In this document: piece by piece, positions 33,523-44,406 of the stretch | Position numbering within the stretch: the stretch's first letter is position 1 | How the letters are laid out: each line of letters opens with the position of its first letter | Assembly: GCA_037903355.1 (NCBI GenBank) | Contig: JBAJFE010000001.1 | Location: 186,001-250,000, forward strand | Reading direction: 5' to 3' | Length of the DNA: 64,000 nucleotides | From: Trichuris trichiura | Taxonomy: Eukaryota; Nematoda; Enoplea; Trichinellida; Trichuridae | Notes under the pieces: generated by a model | The model's database searches: none | Told to the model about the DNA's origin: nothing | The model's input: the letters and a program-made list of their open reading frames with translations, nothing else | Translations under genes and position numbers: made by a program

Positions 33523-34030
33523 TTCATAATGAAGAAATTTATTACGGATATGTCCCGTTTGTTTTGTATATAAAAAGACCCCGGAGCTTTCGGGTCATTC
33601 GAGACCCGTCATCAGCGGTCTTAAGTTGTTGATATGATTCGTGGCAGCGAGTGCCCTAATGTTTCTGAGGATTTTAAAGCGGGCATTTTTAAAGTTTTTC
33701 GTTGGTAGGTTCTGGTTTCTGGGTCTGTCAGCGCACTTCTTTTTCTTGTTCCGTATATCGTGTAGATTGTGTCTTTGCTGGGTAGTTTCGAACATTTTTT
33801 GTTGTTGGTTCACTGTTTTTTCATTTGGCATCCATTTTTCTTCCTTTCTTTCTTCTTTTTTCTTTTTCTTTCTTTGGTCTGCTCTTTCTGCTCTTTCTTT
33901 GGTTTTTTCTTTCTTTCATTCAACAACTTAAGACCGCTGATGACGGGTCTCGAACGACCCGAAAGCTCCGGAGTCTTTTCATATACAAAACAAACGGGAC
34001 ATATCCGTAATAAATTTCTTCATTATGAAA
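33523..34030. repeat. Head-to-head hammerhead-like foldback 3
   Basis: Inverted arms of about 100 bp flank a 300-bp spacer. The arms share TTCATAATGAAGAAAT, TTACGGATATGTCCCG and GAGCTTTCGGGTC blocks. The left arm has the motif on the minus strand (core 33609-33615), the right on the plus strand (33937-33968). The right flank continues with GAAAACATACTGTCCCG, which is complementary to the CGGGACAT block inside the arm. Confidence 0.9.
33929..33978 (+). ncRNA. Hammerhead-ribozyme-like motif (best plus-strand copy)
   Basis: AAGACCG precedes CTGATGA (33937-33943); one extra C; stem II GGGTC/GACCC with loop TCGAAC; GAA-AGCT-C (33961-33968). The following CGG-AG-TCTT pairs with AAGA-CCG to give a stem I of 3 bp, a two-base bulge and 4 bp. 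Stem III is only the palindrome AGCT, which would need a second molecule (dimer) to form. Its mirror copy on the minus strand (33576-33625) has the same layout with a GG bulge. Confidence 0.72.
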
Positions 34031-34273
34031 ACATACTGTCCCGCACCAAGAAACCACGTTTTCAAATACCGTTTCGTATTATACTTTGTTATCGTTGCGA
34101 GTAAAACGGCAAGCGTTACTCAATATCAAACATTTGACTAGCACAGTAATAATACGTTTCATAGTAGTTTTTAATTTTAATAAATAAACGTTTCGTGTAG
34201 CTTCGGCATAAAACAGAATGCAAAATTAGAAGACGCAGTTAAAAAGTGCTTTATTTTCGACTTAAAGCCATAC
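34031..34273. other. Short AT-rich interval
   Basis: Nothing recognised between the foldback and the LTR element; the last five bases CATAC are the target duplication. Confidence 0.5.
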
Positions 34274-36143
34274 TGTTCCGGACTCCGCAGCCATACGCAA
34301 AAATCTTTATTACAATCAATGCAGGCAAGCACGCAATCGCCAAACCATAGAAAGCGAAAAAAACCCCCGAAACAACCAAGCGTCTCCTTTTATAGACTTC
34401 TGTTGACCGTTGAGCGGCGCCTCTGTTCGAGCCGCTGCCATATTTGCATAGGAGTTGGTAAACTATGGGTCGCCCGGCGCTCGGGTGATCATTATCTTTC
34501 TCCCAACGCTCGGGCCCACAGATCCGTGCCAGGTCGCGCCCAGCTTGGGGGCCGGCAGTCGCCCCGTCATCAAAATTATCAGTCTTGCTAGAGGCAGTGC
34601 TTGGCAGGCGGTCCCTCCCGCGCACCGTCGATCGGTCGGCTGGCACACTCCCCCCTGATGACCAATCACAAGAAGGGCAGCGCCGACGTCGGCGGATTCT
34701 GACCGACCGACGGAGCATTTCCACTGGCGAAACTGCGATTTGCCCCTCCGCAGGGGTTTCTGGCTGGACCGGTCCAGAAGCGTCGGGAAGCGCGGGCGAC
34801 TCCACTTGACTTCCGTCCAGTCGTACAGGCAGGCGGACGTTCAGGCTATCGTCATTGTCAATGGCGGCTGTCTGTCTGTCCTGGTAGGTAACACAGGGTG
34901 CACGAAAGGTCATAGGAGGTGCGCGGCGACGTATATCCCGGATGTGCCGAGGCATCCCATCGATTTCAACAGCTTGGTCTGATATGACCTTCGTGACGGT
35001 GCCTTTGTCATACGGTGTGTCGCACCTTCCGGCTGGTGGCTTTACGCACACTGTATCCCCGGGAACATATGGGCATTCAGCGACTAAGGCGTCAGTTTCG
35101 ACCGGGTCTGTGGTCCGGACCCTCACTTGATAGCGATAGAGGGCGTTCGCCGGAGCCGTGGCGGCGGAGCTATCGTCACGTGGGGTCACATTGTATAGGT
35201 ATACCGCTTCCATCACTGAGCAATTCTTCCTGCAGGCGATAACTTTCACCGTACGATGGCATCTCTCTGCTATGCCATTTCCGGACGGGGCATAAGTGCA
35301 CCGGAATCGAATACGGAAGCCCCACCTTGCGGCCAGACGGGAAGCCTCCGATGCTTTTCGATCAAACATGTCATTGACGAAGCTGTTTATGATCCACATT
35401 GACTTGCTGCTTATTCCCAGTTCAGAATGGTATAACTTCAGCATTTTGTAAATGTAAATGCCGAACGACTCCTTCCAGGCGGCCGTCCAGGAGCGAGCAG
35501 CAGGATCATATGTTACCAGGAAATCCTTCTCGTCGATGCGAAGCTTGGCATCAACGCTTGCACAGATTTCTGTGCGCATCGGACCAAAGCGCACCTTTCC
35601 CTCTTTGCTCACTGCCACTCCTCCGAGGGCAGCTATTCCGGTCATACCCAATATAAAGTCGAAATCTAGCGGTCTTCTGTCCGGGACTATCACGTCGACT
35701 GTAACGCAGCCTCCTCCAGGCGGTTGCAGTGTAACCTCTCCGGCTCCAATGCACGAGAATTGCTCTCCACTCACCGTGAGCACGGTAACTCGCTGTTTCC
35801 TCCAACCCTCGCAGCAGTGGACATTGGCGATACATCTAGTGCATGCTGTATCAACGAGCACTTGGCGCCTCACACCATTCACCCACATCCATACCATCGG
35901 CAGCGCCATAGTCAGAGGCGGGAGGAGGCTGGCGCAGGTGCCTCCTCCCCCATTCCGTTTCCCTGACCCGGTTGCACACGCGTGGCTCAACGTTTCGGCT
36001 CTGGGATCCGCGACCGGCAGCAAGCGTGCGCTGCCGCGTGGGGCACTCCCGGGCGAAATGATTGACTCCGCCACAGGCGTAGCAGCGTATGTCAGAGTTC
36101 TCGTCCTGAACCCCAGAAGCCGCAGCAGGTGCCCGAGCCGCAA
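34251..36143 (-). pseudogene. Protease-integrase fusion frame (630 codons) left by an internal deletion
   Basis: The frame holds a retropepsin ([16 protein letters not shown], then [15 protein letters not shown]) and, after SWTAAWK, a diverged joint of about 45 residues, then the integrase end ([30 protein letters not shown], a GPY-like [14 protein letters not shown] stretch). In the intact relative the region after the equivalent AWTAAWK is reverse transcriptase, so about 2 kb has gone without closing the frame. It reads on through the LTR to 34251. Start unclear; the gag frame overlaps its beginning. Confidence 0.85.
34274..34647 (-). repeat. LTR (3') of the deleted gypsy-like element
   Basis: 374 bp, nearly identical to 36688-37060. 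Begins on the plus strand TGTTCCGGACTCCGCAG and ends GGCTGGCACA. Confidence 0.95.
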
Positions 36144-36714
36144 GTCCGATGTCCGTCTCGTAGTTGTCTGATTCCTTGGTTATGATGGCTCTTGCGCGTG
36201 CCACGAGTTGATTCAGGGTGAGGTCCTCCATGCGCGCTCCTGCTCGTAGCATATCTTGGACATGGTCCGGCAGGCCAACGACGAAAGCGCATCCCATGAC
36301 GCTCTCTGACACGCCACCGGCCAGCTTTGCCAACCGCTCCAGCGCGGCTAGAAAAACATTGGGTGATTCAGCGCTACCCAGCTTCCGTGTCGTAAATTGT
36401 TTGTATGCGAGAAACTTGTCCAAGGCGAAAGCGATCAACAGAGCGGCCTTAACCTTCTCGATTTTTCGTCGGTCCTCAGACGGGAGTTGCTTATAGACAG
36501 CAAAGGCACCGCCCGTTAATCGCAGAGGTAGAACACGGGCAATATCGACAACTCCGCACAGCTCGCAGACTAGCTCGACCTTCTCAAGCCATTCCGCCAC
36601 GGGCTGAGACGACCCATCGAACTCAGGGATCAGCTTCAAATCAAAAGTCTGCTCTGCGCCTGTCGCTCTCGCAGGGCCTCGATAGCTTGTTCCGGACTCT
36701 GCAGCGATACGCAA
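35851..36714 (-). CDS. gag of the deleted gypsy-like element
   Basis: The frame reads [20 protein letters not shown] and [14 protein letters not shown], capsid-like, then a single zinc knuckle [15 protein letters not shown] at about residue 215. It matches gag at 45030-44407. The track start at 36714 lies inside the LTR; translation probably starts near 36680. It overlaps the protease frame by about 290 nt, which implies a frameshift for pol. Confidence 0.85.
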   Translation of the reverse strand: MRIAAESGTSYRGPARATGAEQTFDLKLIPEFDGSSQPVAEWLEKVELVCELCGVVDIARVLPLRLTGGAFAVYKQLPSEDRRKIEKVKAALLIAFALDKFLAYKQFTTRKLGSAESPNVFLAALERLAKLAGGVSESVMGCAFVVGLPDHVQDMLRAGARMEDLTLNQLVARARAIITKESDNYETDIGLAARAPAAASGVQDENSDIRCYACGGVNHFARECPTRQRTLAAGRGSQSRNVEPRVCNRVRETEWGRRHLRQPPPASDYGAADGMDVGEWCEAPSAR

Positions 36715-37060
36715 AAATCTTTATTACAATCAATGCAGGCAAGCACGCAATCGCCAAACCATAGAAAACGAAAAAACCTGCGAAACAACCAAGCATCTCC
36801 TTTTATAGACTTCTGTTGACCGTTGAGCGGCGCCTCTGTTCGAGCCGCTGCCATATTTGCATAGGAGTTAGTAAGCTATGAGTCACCCGGCGCTCGGGTG
36901 ATCGTTATCTTTCTCCCAACGCTCGCGCCCACAGATCCGTGCCAGGTCGCGCCCAGCTTGGGGGCCGGCAGTCGCCCCGTCATCAAAATTATCAGTCCTG
37001 CTAGAGGCAGTGCTTGGCAGGCGGTCCCTCCCGCGCACCGCCAATCGGTCGGCTGGCACA
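36688..37060 (-). repeat. LTR (5') of the deleted gypsy-like element
   Basis: 373 bp; differs from the 3' LTR by scattered substitutions such as ACTCCGC/ACTCTGC and TATGGGTCGCC/TATGAGTCACC. Confidence 0.95.
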
Positions 37061-37106
37061 CATACTAGTAATGAAACTTGTTATTTAAGGTTAGTTTCTG
37101 TAGAAT

Positions 37107-37335
37107 GTCATCGAGGAACAGAAATAGTAATAAACGGTCGGCGAAAACTGACAAGCAGGACAATTTACGCTGGTTAAAAATAAATGACTACTACCGTTCT
37201 AAGACAACCTGCATTTATTTAATGTACGGAGAAATATTTTGCTTCTGCGGCTTTCTAGTTGACATAATGGCTTCAGCGAGCAACTTTAGAATAGTCTTTT
37301 TCGATCCGAAGTTGTCCGTTAAAAACGTAACGTGA
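37107..37335 (+). CDS. Hypothetical exon or short protein
   Basis: From ATG 37107 the frame gives 76 residues: a basic start (MSSRNRNSNKRSAKTDKQ) and a hydrophobic segment (CIYLMYGEIFCFCGFLVDIM) that could span a membrane, ending VFFDPKLSVKNVT. A GT donor-like site (AAC|GTAACG) lies at its end. Not recognised; it may be part of a spliced gene. Confidence 0.3.
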
Positions 37336-38003
37336 GAAATGCCGAAAGTAACGGAAGTAGACCCCCTAAAATCGTTCACGATGGAACAAGAGCAATTGCG
37401 AAACATACAGAAATGTCCTGTACCTTCTTTAACTATTTGCTATTCTCTCGCTGGTAGGGCACTTGCGCAGTTTGATAGGCATCTACTGCAACAAGAAACT
37501 GTCGGTGAAGCTCAAAATGAATGAAAACAATTAAGTTGCACGAATTCAAACGTGCACACACTGAGATTATTTCGCCTGCAGTAAAATGCATGGAATCTTT
37601 TTTAATATACACGCGCTTGCAACAATTTGTTATTGAAACTGAAACGTCAAAAGATGCGCCGTGAACTTTAGCAGCGGTTAGCAACCCTTCAAATCAAACC
37701 AGTTACTTTAAGCCGCAAAAGCAACGACGCAGATAACCTACTACCATCACATTTCGCATGCTTATTGGCGAAATACACAAGCATAGACAGCATCTACATA
37801 CACATAATAGAACAGTCAAGTGTTTCAACTTCCCCACTGGAGTTCAACCGCGCGCCTTTTTCTTTTTGCCATAAAGTGTTACGTTGCAGTTGGTTGACGC
37901 TGCAGCAAATCCTTCTAGAAACGATAAATCCAAGCAGCAATGGAACAACTCTTGCTGCTTCTGTACATATACTTCTCAAAATCGGATATCCGTAACAATA
38001 ACA

Positions 38004-38594
38004 TCACATCAAAAAGGACCTGCTAATTTTCTTTGAACTCATTGGGAAAACTTTCCATTTCGTGTTAAGACGACGATAAGCTTCGCGAATATGTTTTGGT
38101 TTCAGTGGCTCTTTAGACTCCTTCCAATTATCTCGTATGTCCAAGGCTTCCTCGACTAATTCTCCAACGAAAACTTTGGCAATTCCTGCCATAGCGATAA
38201 CAACATTCATGGTAGTTGCTGCTCCAGTGGTCTGCTGGATTACTTTGCGGATAAAAGATTTTGGGAACACACTTCGTCTATACATTTCGTAACGACTAAG
38301 TTGCTCTTTGGAAAAGTTTGACACCAGCAAACGCATTTTTAAACGGTCAAAGTCCACTGCGTCACTAGATGCTGCTACAGAATTTTGATCAGCTTCAGAC
38401 TTCTCCTCTTGAGCGTCGGCTAAATCAACTTCAGTGGTCAAATCACCCGAGGATCCCGTTTCATTATCCACAGATGTTGTAAACTGAGCTTCGGTATCAA
38501 TAAGGGACAAAGCTTTGTGAAAATCGGTCACTTCATTTGAATCAGCGTCGACTTTCGCAAGTAAAGCGCAGAAGTCGTCTTCGCCCGATATCAT
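38004..38594 (-). CDS. TAF11: TFIID subunit TAF11
   Basis: TAF11 pairs with TAF13 through a histone fold in the general transcription factor TFIID. The C-terminal half is diagnostic: [20 protein letters not shown], then [20 protein letters not shown], then [14 protein letters not shown], in the order and spacing of the TAFII28 histone-fold domain (about residues 105-185). The N-terminal 100 residues are acidic and Ser-rich, as in other TAF11 proteins. The first ATG is at 38594, giving 196 residues, close to the human length of 211; an upstream in-frame TTG at 38609 is unlikely to be used. No intron is needed. It lies 360 bp downstream of RPL12 on the same strand, but an AATAAA for RPL12 (38843-38838) argues for separate 3' ends. 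Confidence 0.94.
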   Translation of the reverse strand: MISGEDDFCALLAKVDADSNEVTDFHKALSLIDTEAQFTTSVDNETGSSGDLTTEVDLADAQEEKSEADQNSVAASSDAVDFDRLKMRLLVSNFSKEQLSRYEMYRRSVFPKSFIRKVIQQTTGAATTMNVVIAMAGIAKVFVGELVEEALDIRDNWKESKEPLKPKHIREAYRRLNTKWKVFPMSSKKISRSFLM

Positions 38595-38837
38595 TTCTTC
38601 CTTAAACAAACTATTTAGATGATAGCGTCTTACATAAATTCACGACGCGCGTAGCGAGCTTCGTAAGTAACATAGAGGGGAGAAACCTCAACAGATCCTG
38701 CAAAACTAATATATCACAAGTACAACATAGAACAACGCTTTCGCATTCCATTATCCTGAAAACATTACAAGTGACATTGTGATCATATAACAGGGTCAAA
38801 ATTCAACCAATGAACGCACAAAATATCAGTTTTCACA

Positions 38838-38843
38838 TTTTAT
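38838..38843 (-). terminator. Poly(A) signal AATAAA for RPL12
   Basis: TTTATT on the plus strand, 111 bp downstream of the RPL12 stop codon. Confidence 0.5.
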
Positions 38844-38953
38844 TCGTTAACATCAAAGTAGCCATTAACACAATCGTTACGGCGAACTTCGTGCACGTGC
38901 CCACTAAATACAAAAGGTGCGAGATGTTAGACATTCAGAGACAGGCGTCTACC

Positions 38954-39700
38954 TTATTCTGGAATCATTAACTCGCCCGATCGGATTTTTTCTATCAAAT
39001 CGTGTGGGTGTTGCCCATCGACCGTACACCCCACTGACTGACACGTACCAAGAATTTCCTTCACCGTTCCATTCATCCGGCGAGCCATTGAGCGGGGGCG
39101 CATGGTCTTCGCAATGTGCACTACCTGCTCCAATGACAAATTGCCACCATGCTTAACTGAAAAGTTGAACGTTTTAATAATTAAATAAATAGTAACCTTC
39201 AAATACTTACTGTTTTTCACTTTTTTGCGATCTCGTTGCGGCTCCTTGAGTTCGCGGATGATTAGAGAAGCTGCGCTGGGCACCACGTCAATTTTTGCCT
39301 GTCGATTCTGTATAGTTAGCTTAACCGTAATTTTCAAGCCTTTCCACTCGCCCGTTGCCTTTGCTATATCGTCACCAACTTTTTTTGGAGACTAGAAATT
39401 ACAAGTGAGCACGCGAAGGAAGCGCTATAAACGACGATTCTAACCAAACCAAGTGGCCCAATTTTCGGTGCTAAAGAGGTTGTTGCTCCCACCTCGCCGC
39501 CAACACAGCGCAAGTAAACTAAAAGCAAATTGTTAAGCTAATGAATGACTGAGGGCGACGGAAAATAAAACAGCCCCAAAGCGACAAGGTACAACAGCTT
39601 TCCCACTTTAAGCGAGTTGACATCCAAAATCATTGCGAACTTCAAAGAGCAAACGGTCATTACCTATTTTTATTTCGTTTGGATCAAGCTTAGGAGGCAT
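38954..39700 (-). CDS. RPL12: 60S ribosomal protein L12 (uL11), four exons
   Basis: RPL12/uL11 forms the base of the ribosomal stalk. Four exons join cleanly: 39700-39664 ([12 protein letters not shown]), 39518-39445 ([20 protein letters not shown]), 39391-39211 ([20 protein letters not shown] ... [10 protein letters not shown]) and 39156-38954 ([20 protein letters not shown] ... [20 protein letters not shown]). Introns are 145, 53 and 54 nt, all GT-AG, in phases 1, 0 and 1. The product is 164 residues against 165 in human, with the invariant [13 protein letters not shown] and QSVGC segments intact. This is a functional-looking housekeeping gene set among mobile elements. Confidence 0.98.
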
Positions 39701-40267
39701 TCTTTGACCAGTCCTGCGTCAATTCCACTCAACCCTACCGGATGCCAACGTCACTGGGTACGACGTCCATCTTACGGTGTATACTGTATTAAAAATGTAC
39801 CTGCTAATACAACTAACGTGTTAAAAATAGAAAGTTTTGATAAAATGTGCAAACAAGTTCACTTTAGCAATATTAAATTCACGCTAACTGACTTAATATT
39901 TAAAATTAAATAAAGCATTATGTGTGAGCAATCTTTTAATTGGAAATGAGTTTTTATGAATCTGCAGTGACTTGCTCTGATTTACTTTTGTTGTAATGCA
40001 GGTGAGTATTTAAGTATCTATCTGATCAAGCAGCTGCAGGTCTCTTCTTTGTATTCCTTGAGAGAGCAAACTGTTCGCTAATATGCTTAACGTCAGTGTG
40101 CTAAGAAGATGAAGCAGATTTCAACGAAACTGTTTAGTTCTGCGTAAATTTATGCCCGTTGTTCATATGGAGCTGATTTAACCAGCTACTACTTTGACCA
40201 CGACTCAGCAATTTTTGTAGTTGGTCTTCAGTTCACGGCTTTTTCTATTTTCGTCCAAGTCTCTAAT
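39701..40267. other. RPL12 upstream region and non-coding interval
   Basis: No other gene was recognised. TTTCTTT-type pyrimidine tracts are short and no TATA box is obvious near the RPL12 start. Confidence 0.4.
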
Positions 40268-40600
40268 AAAGCTTCAAAATGCCTACCAACGACCAGATGA
40301 GCAAATTGTCAGCGAAAACACAGAACAGTATATACCGTACGTATCGGAACGGTTCTTGTTTCGTCGCCAGCAGTGCTAGGGAAAACGTACGATACACATC
40401 GTTCTGTACTTTCCCTAACAGTCTGCTCATCCATTCGCTGCCAAGGCTTTTGAATTTTAATTACAGACTTATGGTTGTAAGGTCTTCTACGGCTTTTCCC
40501 GTTTTTTCGTTGTGCTGTTATCTGTAATTAAACTAAAACAACTGCTCTACCAACGGATGGATGAGCCGTTATTAAGAAAAGGTATCTCGTTATCCGCGGT
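40268..40600. repeat. Decayed PLE-type foldback with hammerhead remnant
   Basis: Inverted arms AAATGCCTACCAACG ... GATGAGCAAATTGT and ACAGTCTGCTCATCC ... GGCTTTTG flank a decayed motif on the minus strand at about 40330-40375 (CTGGCGACGAAAC ... CGTTCCGATACG, compare CTGACGACGGAAC ... CGTTCCGAAAGC). To the right, 40470-40590 repeats the outer arm of foldback 2 (GTAAGGTCTTCTACGGC ... ACCAACGGATGGATGAGCCG). Confidence 0.7.
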
Positions 40601-40970
40601 TAATTCGTCCAACATTTTGAGCATTTTACCGCGTTAAGTTGAATTCCGCGTTTTATAGGTTAGCCTATGAAAAAGGCTGAATAGCTTATATTCTAGCCAC
40701 GTATCTCGTCCTGTCCCGTTGAATTTCTTCGGGAACGTCAAGGCAGCTACGAAATCAGCCGATGCCGCTTCTCCAGTGATCTTTAAGTTCTTGAGGTTGA
40801 AGCGCTTCACGTATTTTGCTAGCCATCCTTTGCTGGCAGTAAACCTTTTTCTCTCGTTCTCTGCAACCACGCCAGAGAAGTGCTCATATAAGCTCAGCGT
40901 TTTCTCGAGGAAAACTTTCCCGTCGACGGGGACATTCTTCCGCGACATGTCCTCTATCCAAATGCTTAGC

Positions 40971-41337
40971 TGTAGTAAACGCAGTTGACAAACGCACGCA
41001 GAAAAGGGTTGTCAAACACTTTATTGTACCGACATAACACGAATCTCTCTCTCCCTACGGTACACAACAATACGAACACCGCCAACGACAGAGAAAGAGA
41101 ACAAACGCCGCCGCACGCCCCAAACGCTCTAGCCAACTCCTCGTCACGCTCTCTCGATTCTTGCCGTTGCAGCAGCCCACGCTCTCGCCACACCCTCCTG
41201 TCATCCCAAGCGGAAGCGCTCCCCAACGCCGCGCTTGTCAGTTCTTTCTCAGTAGAAGAATAACAGATTCACGGACAACCGATGACCTGCCTCGCGACCC
41301 CCATGGACATATGACCACCTACCTGTTTATTACACGC
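40971..41337 (-). repeat. LTR (3') of the gypsy-like element
   Basis: Direct repeat of 45062-45423; both contain ACACTTTATTGTACCGACA and CTCTCTCTCCCTACGG. Confidence 0.95.
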
Positions 41338-42413
41338 CCCCCTGATTTTCAAGATCACAGACCGGGCAGTGCTTCCGTCGGCGAAGTCGCTCTGAGCGGC
41401 GAAGTCTTCTGTCTTCATGATAGATCTGGAGCGATTCGGCGTCTACGCGTTGGCCGGGTTCAGCAGCCATTAGCTGAGACGTTACCTGTCGTCTTGTTGC
41501 GTCAACTTGCACAGGGAAGGTGACTAAGAGCTCGTCGTCTTCCTGTTCCTGAAGCGACATGTTGGAGGGCGTGCTCGGAGCAGAGGAGCGATGACGGATA
41601 TCTCGGACGTGGCGAGGTATTCCGTTAATTTCTACCGCCTGTTCAGACATGGTTCTTGTTGCCGTGCCTTGTTCATACTGGGTGTCGCACCTGCCAGTAG
41701 GTGTCCTTACCCAAACCATATCTCCGATTTTGTACGGACAGCTCACCATCTCATCTTCGTCAGCAACTCGGTCTACGCCGGAAACCCGTGTCACGTAGCG
41801 GTAGATTGCATTTGCTGGTGCTGTCTCTGCGGAGCAGTCATCTCGTGGGGTCATGTTGTACAAGTAAACTGCCTCGGCCACTGGGCAATTTTTCCTTGCT
41901 GCGATCACTTTTATTGTCCTATGGCATCTCTCTACTATACCATTCCCTGACGGGACATAGGCGCATCTAAACCTGAGGCGCACATCCCACCGCTTCGTTA
42001 GGCGGGCGACTAACTGACTGCGAAACGAAGGGTCATTATCGACCAATAATTCTTCCGGTGCCCCTCGTTCAAGAAAGATTTGTTCCGAGTGCTCCGCAAT
42101 ATCCATGGCGGTACAGAACCTTAAGGGTCGCCATATAGCAAACCTAGTGGGCCCGCAGGCAATGAGAGTCAAATAATGGCTACCTTCGTAGTGGGTTACA
42201 TCACAGCTTAGTCTGTGCCATGTCTTGCACACTTCGAGTTGCCCTCATCGGTGCAGGATCAGTAGACTGGCAGTTGTCGCACTGTCTAACGCACATACTC
42301 ACAACCCTCTTTAACACTGTTGGGTCCCGTCTTTTTGCAAAATAAAGGGTGCGCCGTACACCTGGGTGTCCCGCGGCATGATGAACCTCAGCCACGCCAC
42401 GACCTGCTCGCAT
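41330..42413 (-). pseudogene. Integrase of the gypsy-like element
   Basis: Two overlapping frames. The first (42413-42201) holds the HHCC zinc-binding domain, HHAAGHPGVRRTLYFAKR ... CVRQCDNC. The second (42232-41330) holds the catalytic core (PEELLVDNDPSFRSQ, then YVPSGNGIVERCHRT with the catalytic Glu) and a C-terminal YKIGDMVWVRTPTGRC segment. The shift between them lies near 42210-42240. A close match to 35400-34900 of the deleted element. Confidence 0.88.
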
Positions 42414-43503
42414 TGCGTAGTAGCCGCGGCAGCGTAGGCTAGAGCTCTATCATAGTTCAACTGAGCCAACCATTGACGCGGTACCCTAGTTAGGGCATCT
42501 GCTTTGTTTTCTGCTGACTTTACCGAGGTAACGGTCAGGTTCAAGTCGTACTCTAGTACCAGTGCCAACACTAGGGCTGCTCTTCGTCAGATGAGCATTT
42601 CGCTCGCTGCTTTGGTCTTCAGGAGGGGGCCTTTCCTGACAGCGCGTCGTCAATCCATCTGTACACTGTCAGTGAGTCGGTCATGAGCTGAAGATCTTTT
42701 AGTTGCCATGACAACGCCAGATTTAGCCCCTTGATCATGGCGTCCAGTTCTGCCATGTTAATATGGCCGGCATCGTCATGTCGTAACCATGCCCCATCTT
42801 CAATGATAGCCCCATCGACTTCCAAGGCTACGCCAAGCGCCAGCGCGCTCGCATCAACCCAAACTTTTGCTTTCTCACCTGATAAATCCCATCTTCCTCG
42901 CACGGGATCTTGAGACTTCATTGCCTTGACGACATCCAGAAGCCGATTCCGTATCTGGCCATCTCGTATAGGTTCATCCCATGTCGAGGTCGCGTTGTTC
43001 GCCTCTCTCTTGATGAGCGCCGTTGCCGTCCTCAGCCATCCGCAAACTGGGTAATGGCCTACCATTTCGCCGCAGTATGAAAACACTGTTCTCCGGGTCA
43101 ACCTCTTCGGTGGCTCGCCAAGTTCGTGACCCCTAGACCACATCACCTTATCCTGCTCCCCCCAGACTTTCAATCCTAGGACGCGTGCTCCGTTAGCCAG
43201 TCTCTCAGGTGGCTTGCAGGATAGTCCATATTTTGCTAATTGGGACTTCACTGTGTCAGCACTGGCAACGTCTTCGTTAACAAAAATATCGTCGATGTAA
43301 GCCGACGTGGCCTTCTGGACGTCGGGTGTGAGAGACAAGACATGGTTCACCACCACCTTCATGATTTTAGGGGCTACATTAAGGCTGAACCCCAAATGGG
43401 TGAGCGCATATCTGCAGCCCTTAACAATCACAGTCTGATAAGGCCAAAGAGTTTGGTCGACGTGGATCTGCAAGTAGGCCTTGCGCAGGTCTTGAATGGA
43501 CAC
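42311..43503 (-). pseudogene. RT (second half) and RNase H of the gypsy-like element
   Basis: The frame 43503-42619 reads DLRKAYLQIHVDQTLWPYQT, HLGFSLNVAPKIM and TSAYIDDIFVNED, the RT catalytic box, then RNase H with KVWVDASALALGVALE, INMAELDAMIKGL and LMTDSLTVYRWI. After a stop near 42600, 42571-42311 continues with a connector to integrase. The YIDD and both RNase H Asp residues are intact. Confidence 0.9.
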
Positions 43504-43787
43504 ATTCGTACCCTGACGACGCCATTCACGTAGCTTATGTGCACAGACGTCACTGCCGCCGTAAAATTGTCAATATATTCATTCAGTTGGCGAAAGTCCA
43601 TTACGGGACGCACTGTTCCTTTACTCCGTTGAGTGACTGCCATGAGGGGAATGAGCGCTCTGGCTGGTCTGAATCTCTTTTCATCATAGGGTACCAGCCA
43701 GCCATTATGAATCCAAAGATCCAGTTCCTGTTCATATTCTGCTATGGCTTCCACAGTGGACGAATATTCTTCTTTTGCGTTCCACAA
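43428..43787 (-). pseudogene. RT N-terminal part of the gypsy-like element
   Basis: Reads ELDLWIHNGWLVPYDEKRF, TQRSKGTVRPVMDFRQLNEY, the fingers of the RT, and then shifts frame at about 43540-43500 relative to the next part. The preceding protease frame ends just before it. Confidence 0.88.
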
Positions 43788-43811
43788 AGTCTCGGGGGCT
43801 TTGTCGTCAGC

Positions 43812-44258
43812 CTACTTCCAAGCAGCTGTCCACGCGTGTGAAATTGGGTCGTACGTCACTTTAAAATCCTTCTCATCAATTTGCATTCCGGCGTCCGTAC
43901 CTGCGCATGCCGCCAATCCGATCGGTTTGAACTGCACTTGCCCTTGGCAGTCCAATAGAGCTCCTCCGAGGAGCCGAATCCCGCTCATGCCAAGTACGAA
44001 GTCGAAGCCAAGGGGACTTTCATTGGAAACTACAACGTCCACAACTGCTGCTTTTCTCCCATGTGGTTCCAGCTTAACAGTACCCACTCCTGCGCAGCGA
44101 AGTTCATCGCCACTGATTGTGCGCAGGCAGATGGGCTGCCTCTTCCATTGACGGCAGCAAGGCGCGTAAATAACACAAGTGCTGCATCCACTATCCACCA
44201 GCACGCGACGATTCACACCATCTACCCGCAACCAAGTGAACGGTACTGCCTCGTTCAA
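43812..44258 (-). pseudogene. Aspartic protease of the gypsy-like element
   Basis: VLVDSGCSTCVIYAPCC is the retropepsin active-site loop (DSG), followed by FDFVLGMSGIRLLGG, the second conserved part, and SHAWTAAWK at the end. It is homologous to the protease at about 35900-35450. Confidence 0.9.
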
Positions 44259-44406
44259 TGAAGGAAGGGCACCGGCATCGGAGCACCCTCCCTGACTTCG
44301 TTTCCCGGAATCGCTTCGGGTCTTCTTGTTGTCTCACGATCAGACCAACGGCCGCGCGTCCGTCTTCTTCCATTGTTGCCCGCTAGTGGCCGTAGGACTC
44401 CTGACG

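Larger units (their letters stand above)
34274..37060 (-). mobile_element. Internally deleted gypsy-like LTR retrotransposon, TSD CATAC
   Basis: LTRs at 34274-34647 and 36688-37060 (TGTTCCGGACTC ... GGCTGGCACA) are flanked by CATAC at 34269-34273 and 37061-37065. On the minus strand it encodes gag and then protease fused to the end of an integrase; reverse transcriptase and RNase H are absent. It is related to the full element at 40971-45423 in gag, protease and integrase tail. A non-autonomous derivative that would need enzymes from a relative. Confidence 0.95.

Noticed and set aside
35458..36171. 237-codon plus-strand ORF
   Set aside because: It is the antisense shadow of gag and protease of the deleted LTR element.
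39617..39913. 98-codon plus-strand ORF
   Set aside because: It overlaps RPL12 exon 1 on the other strand and shows no recognisable features.
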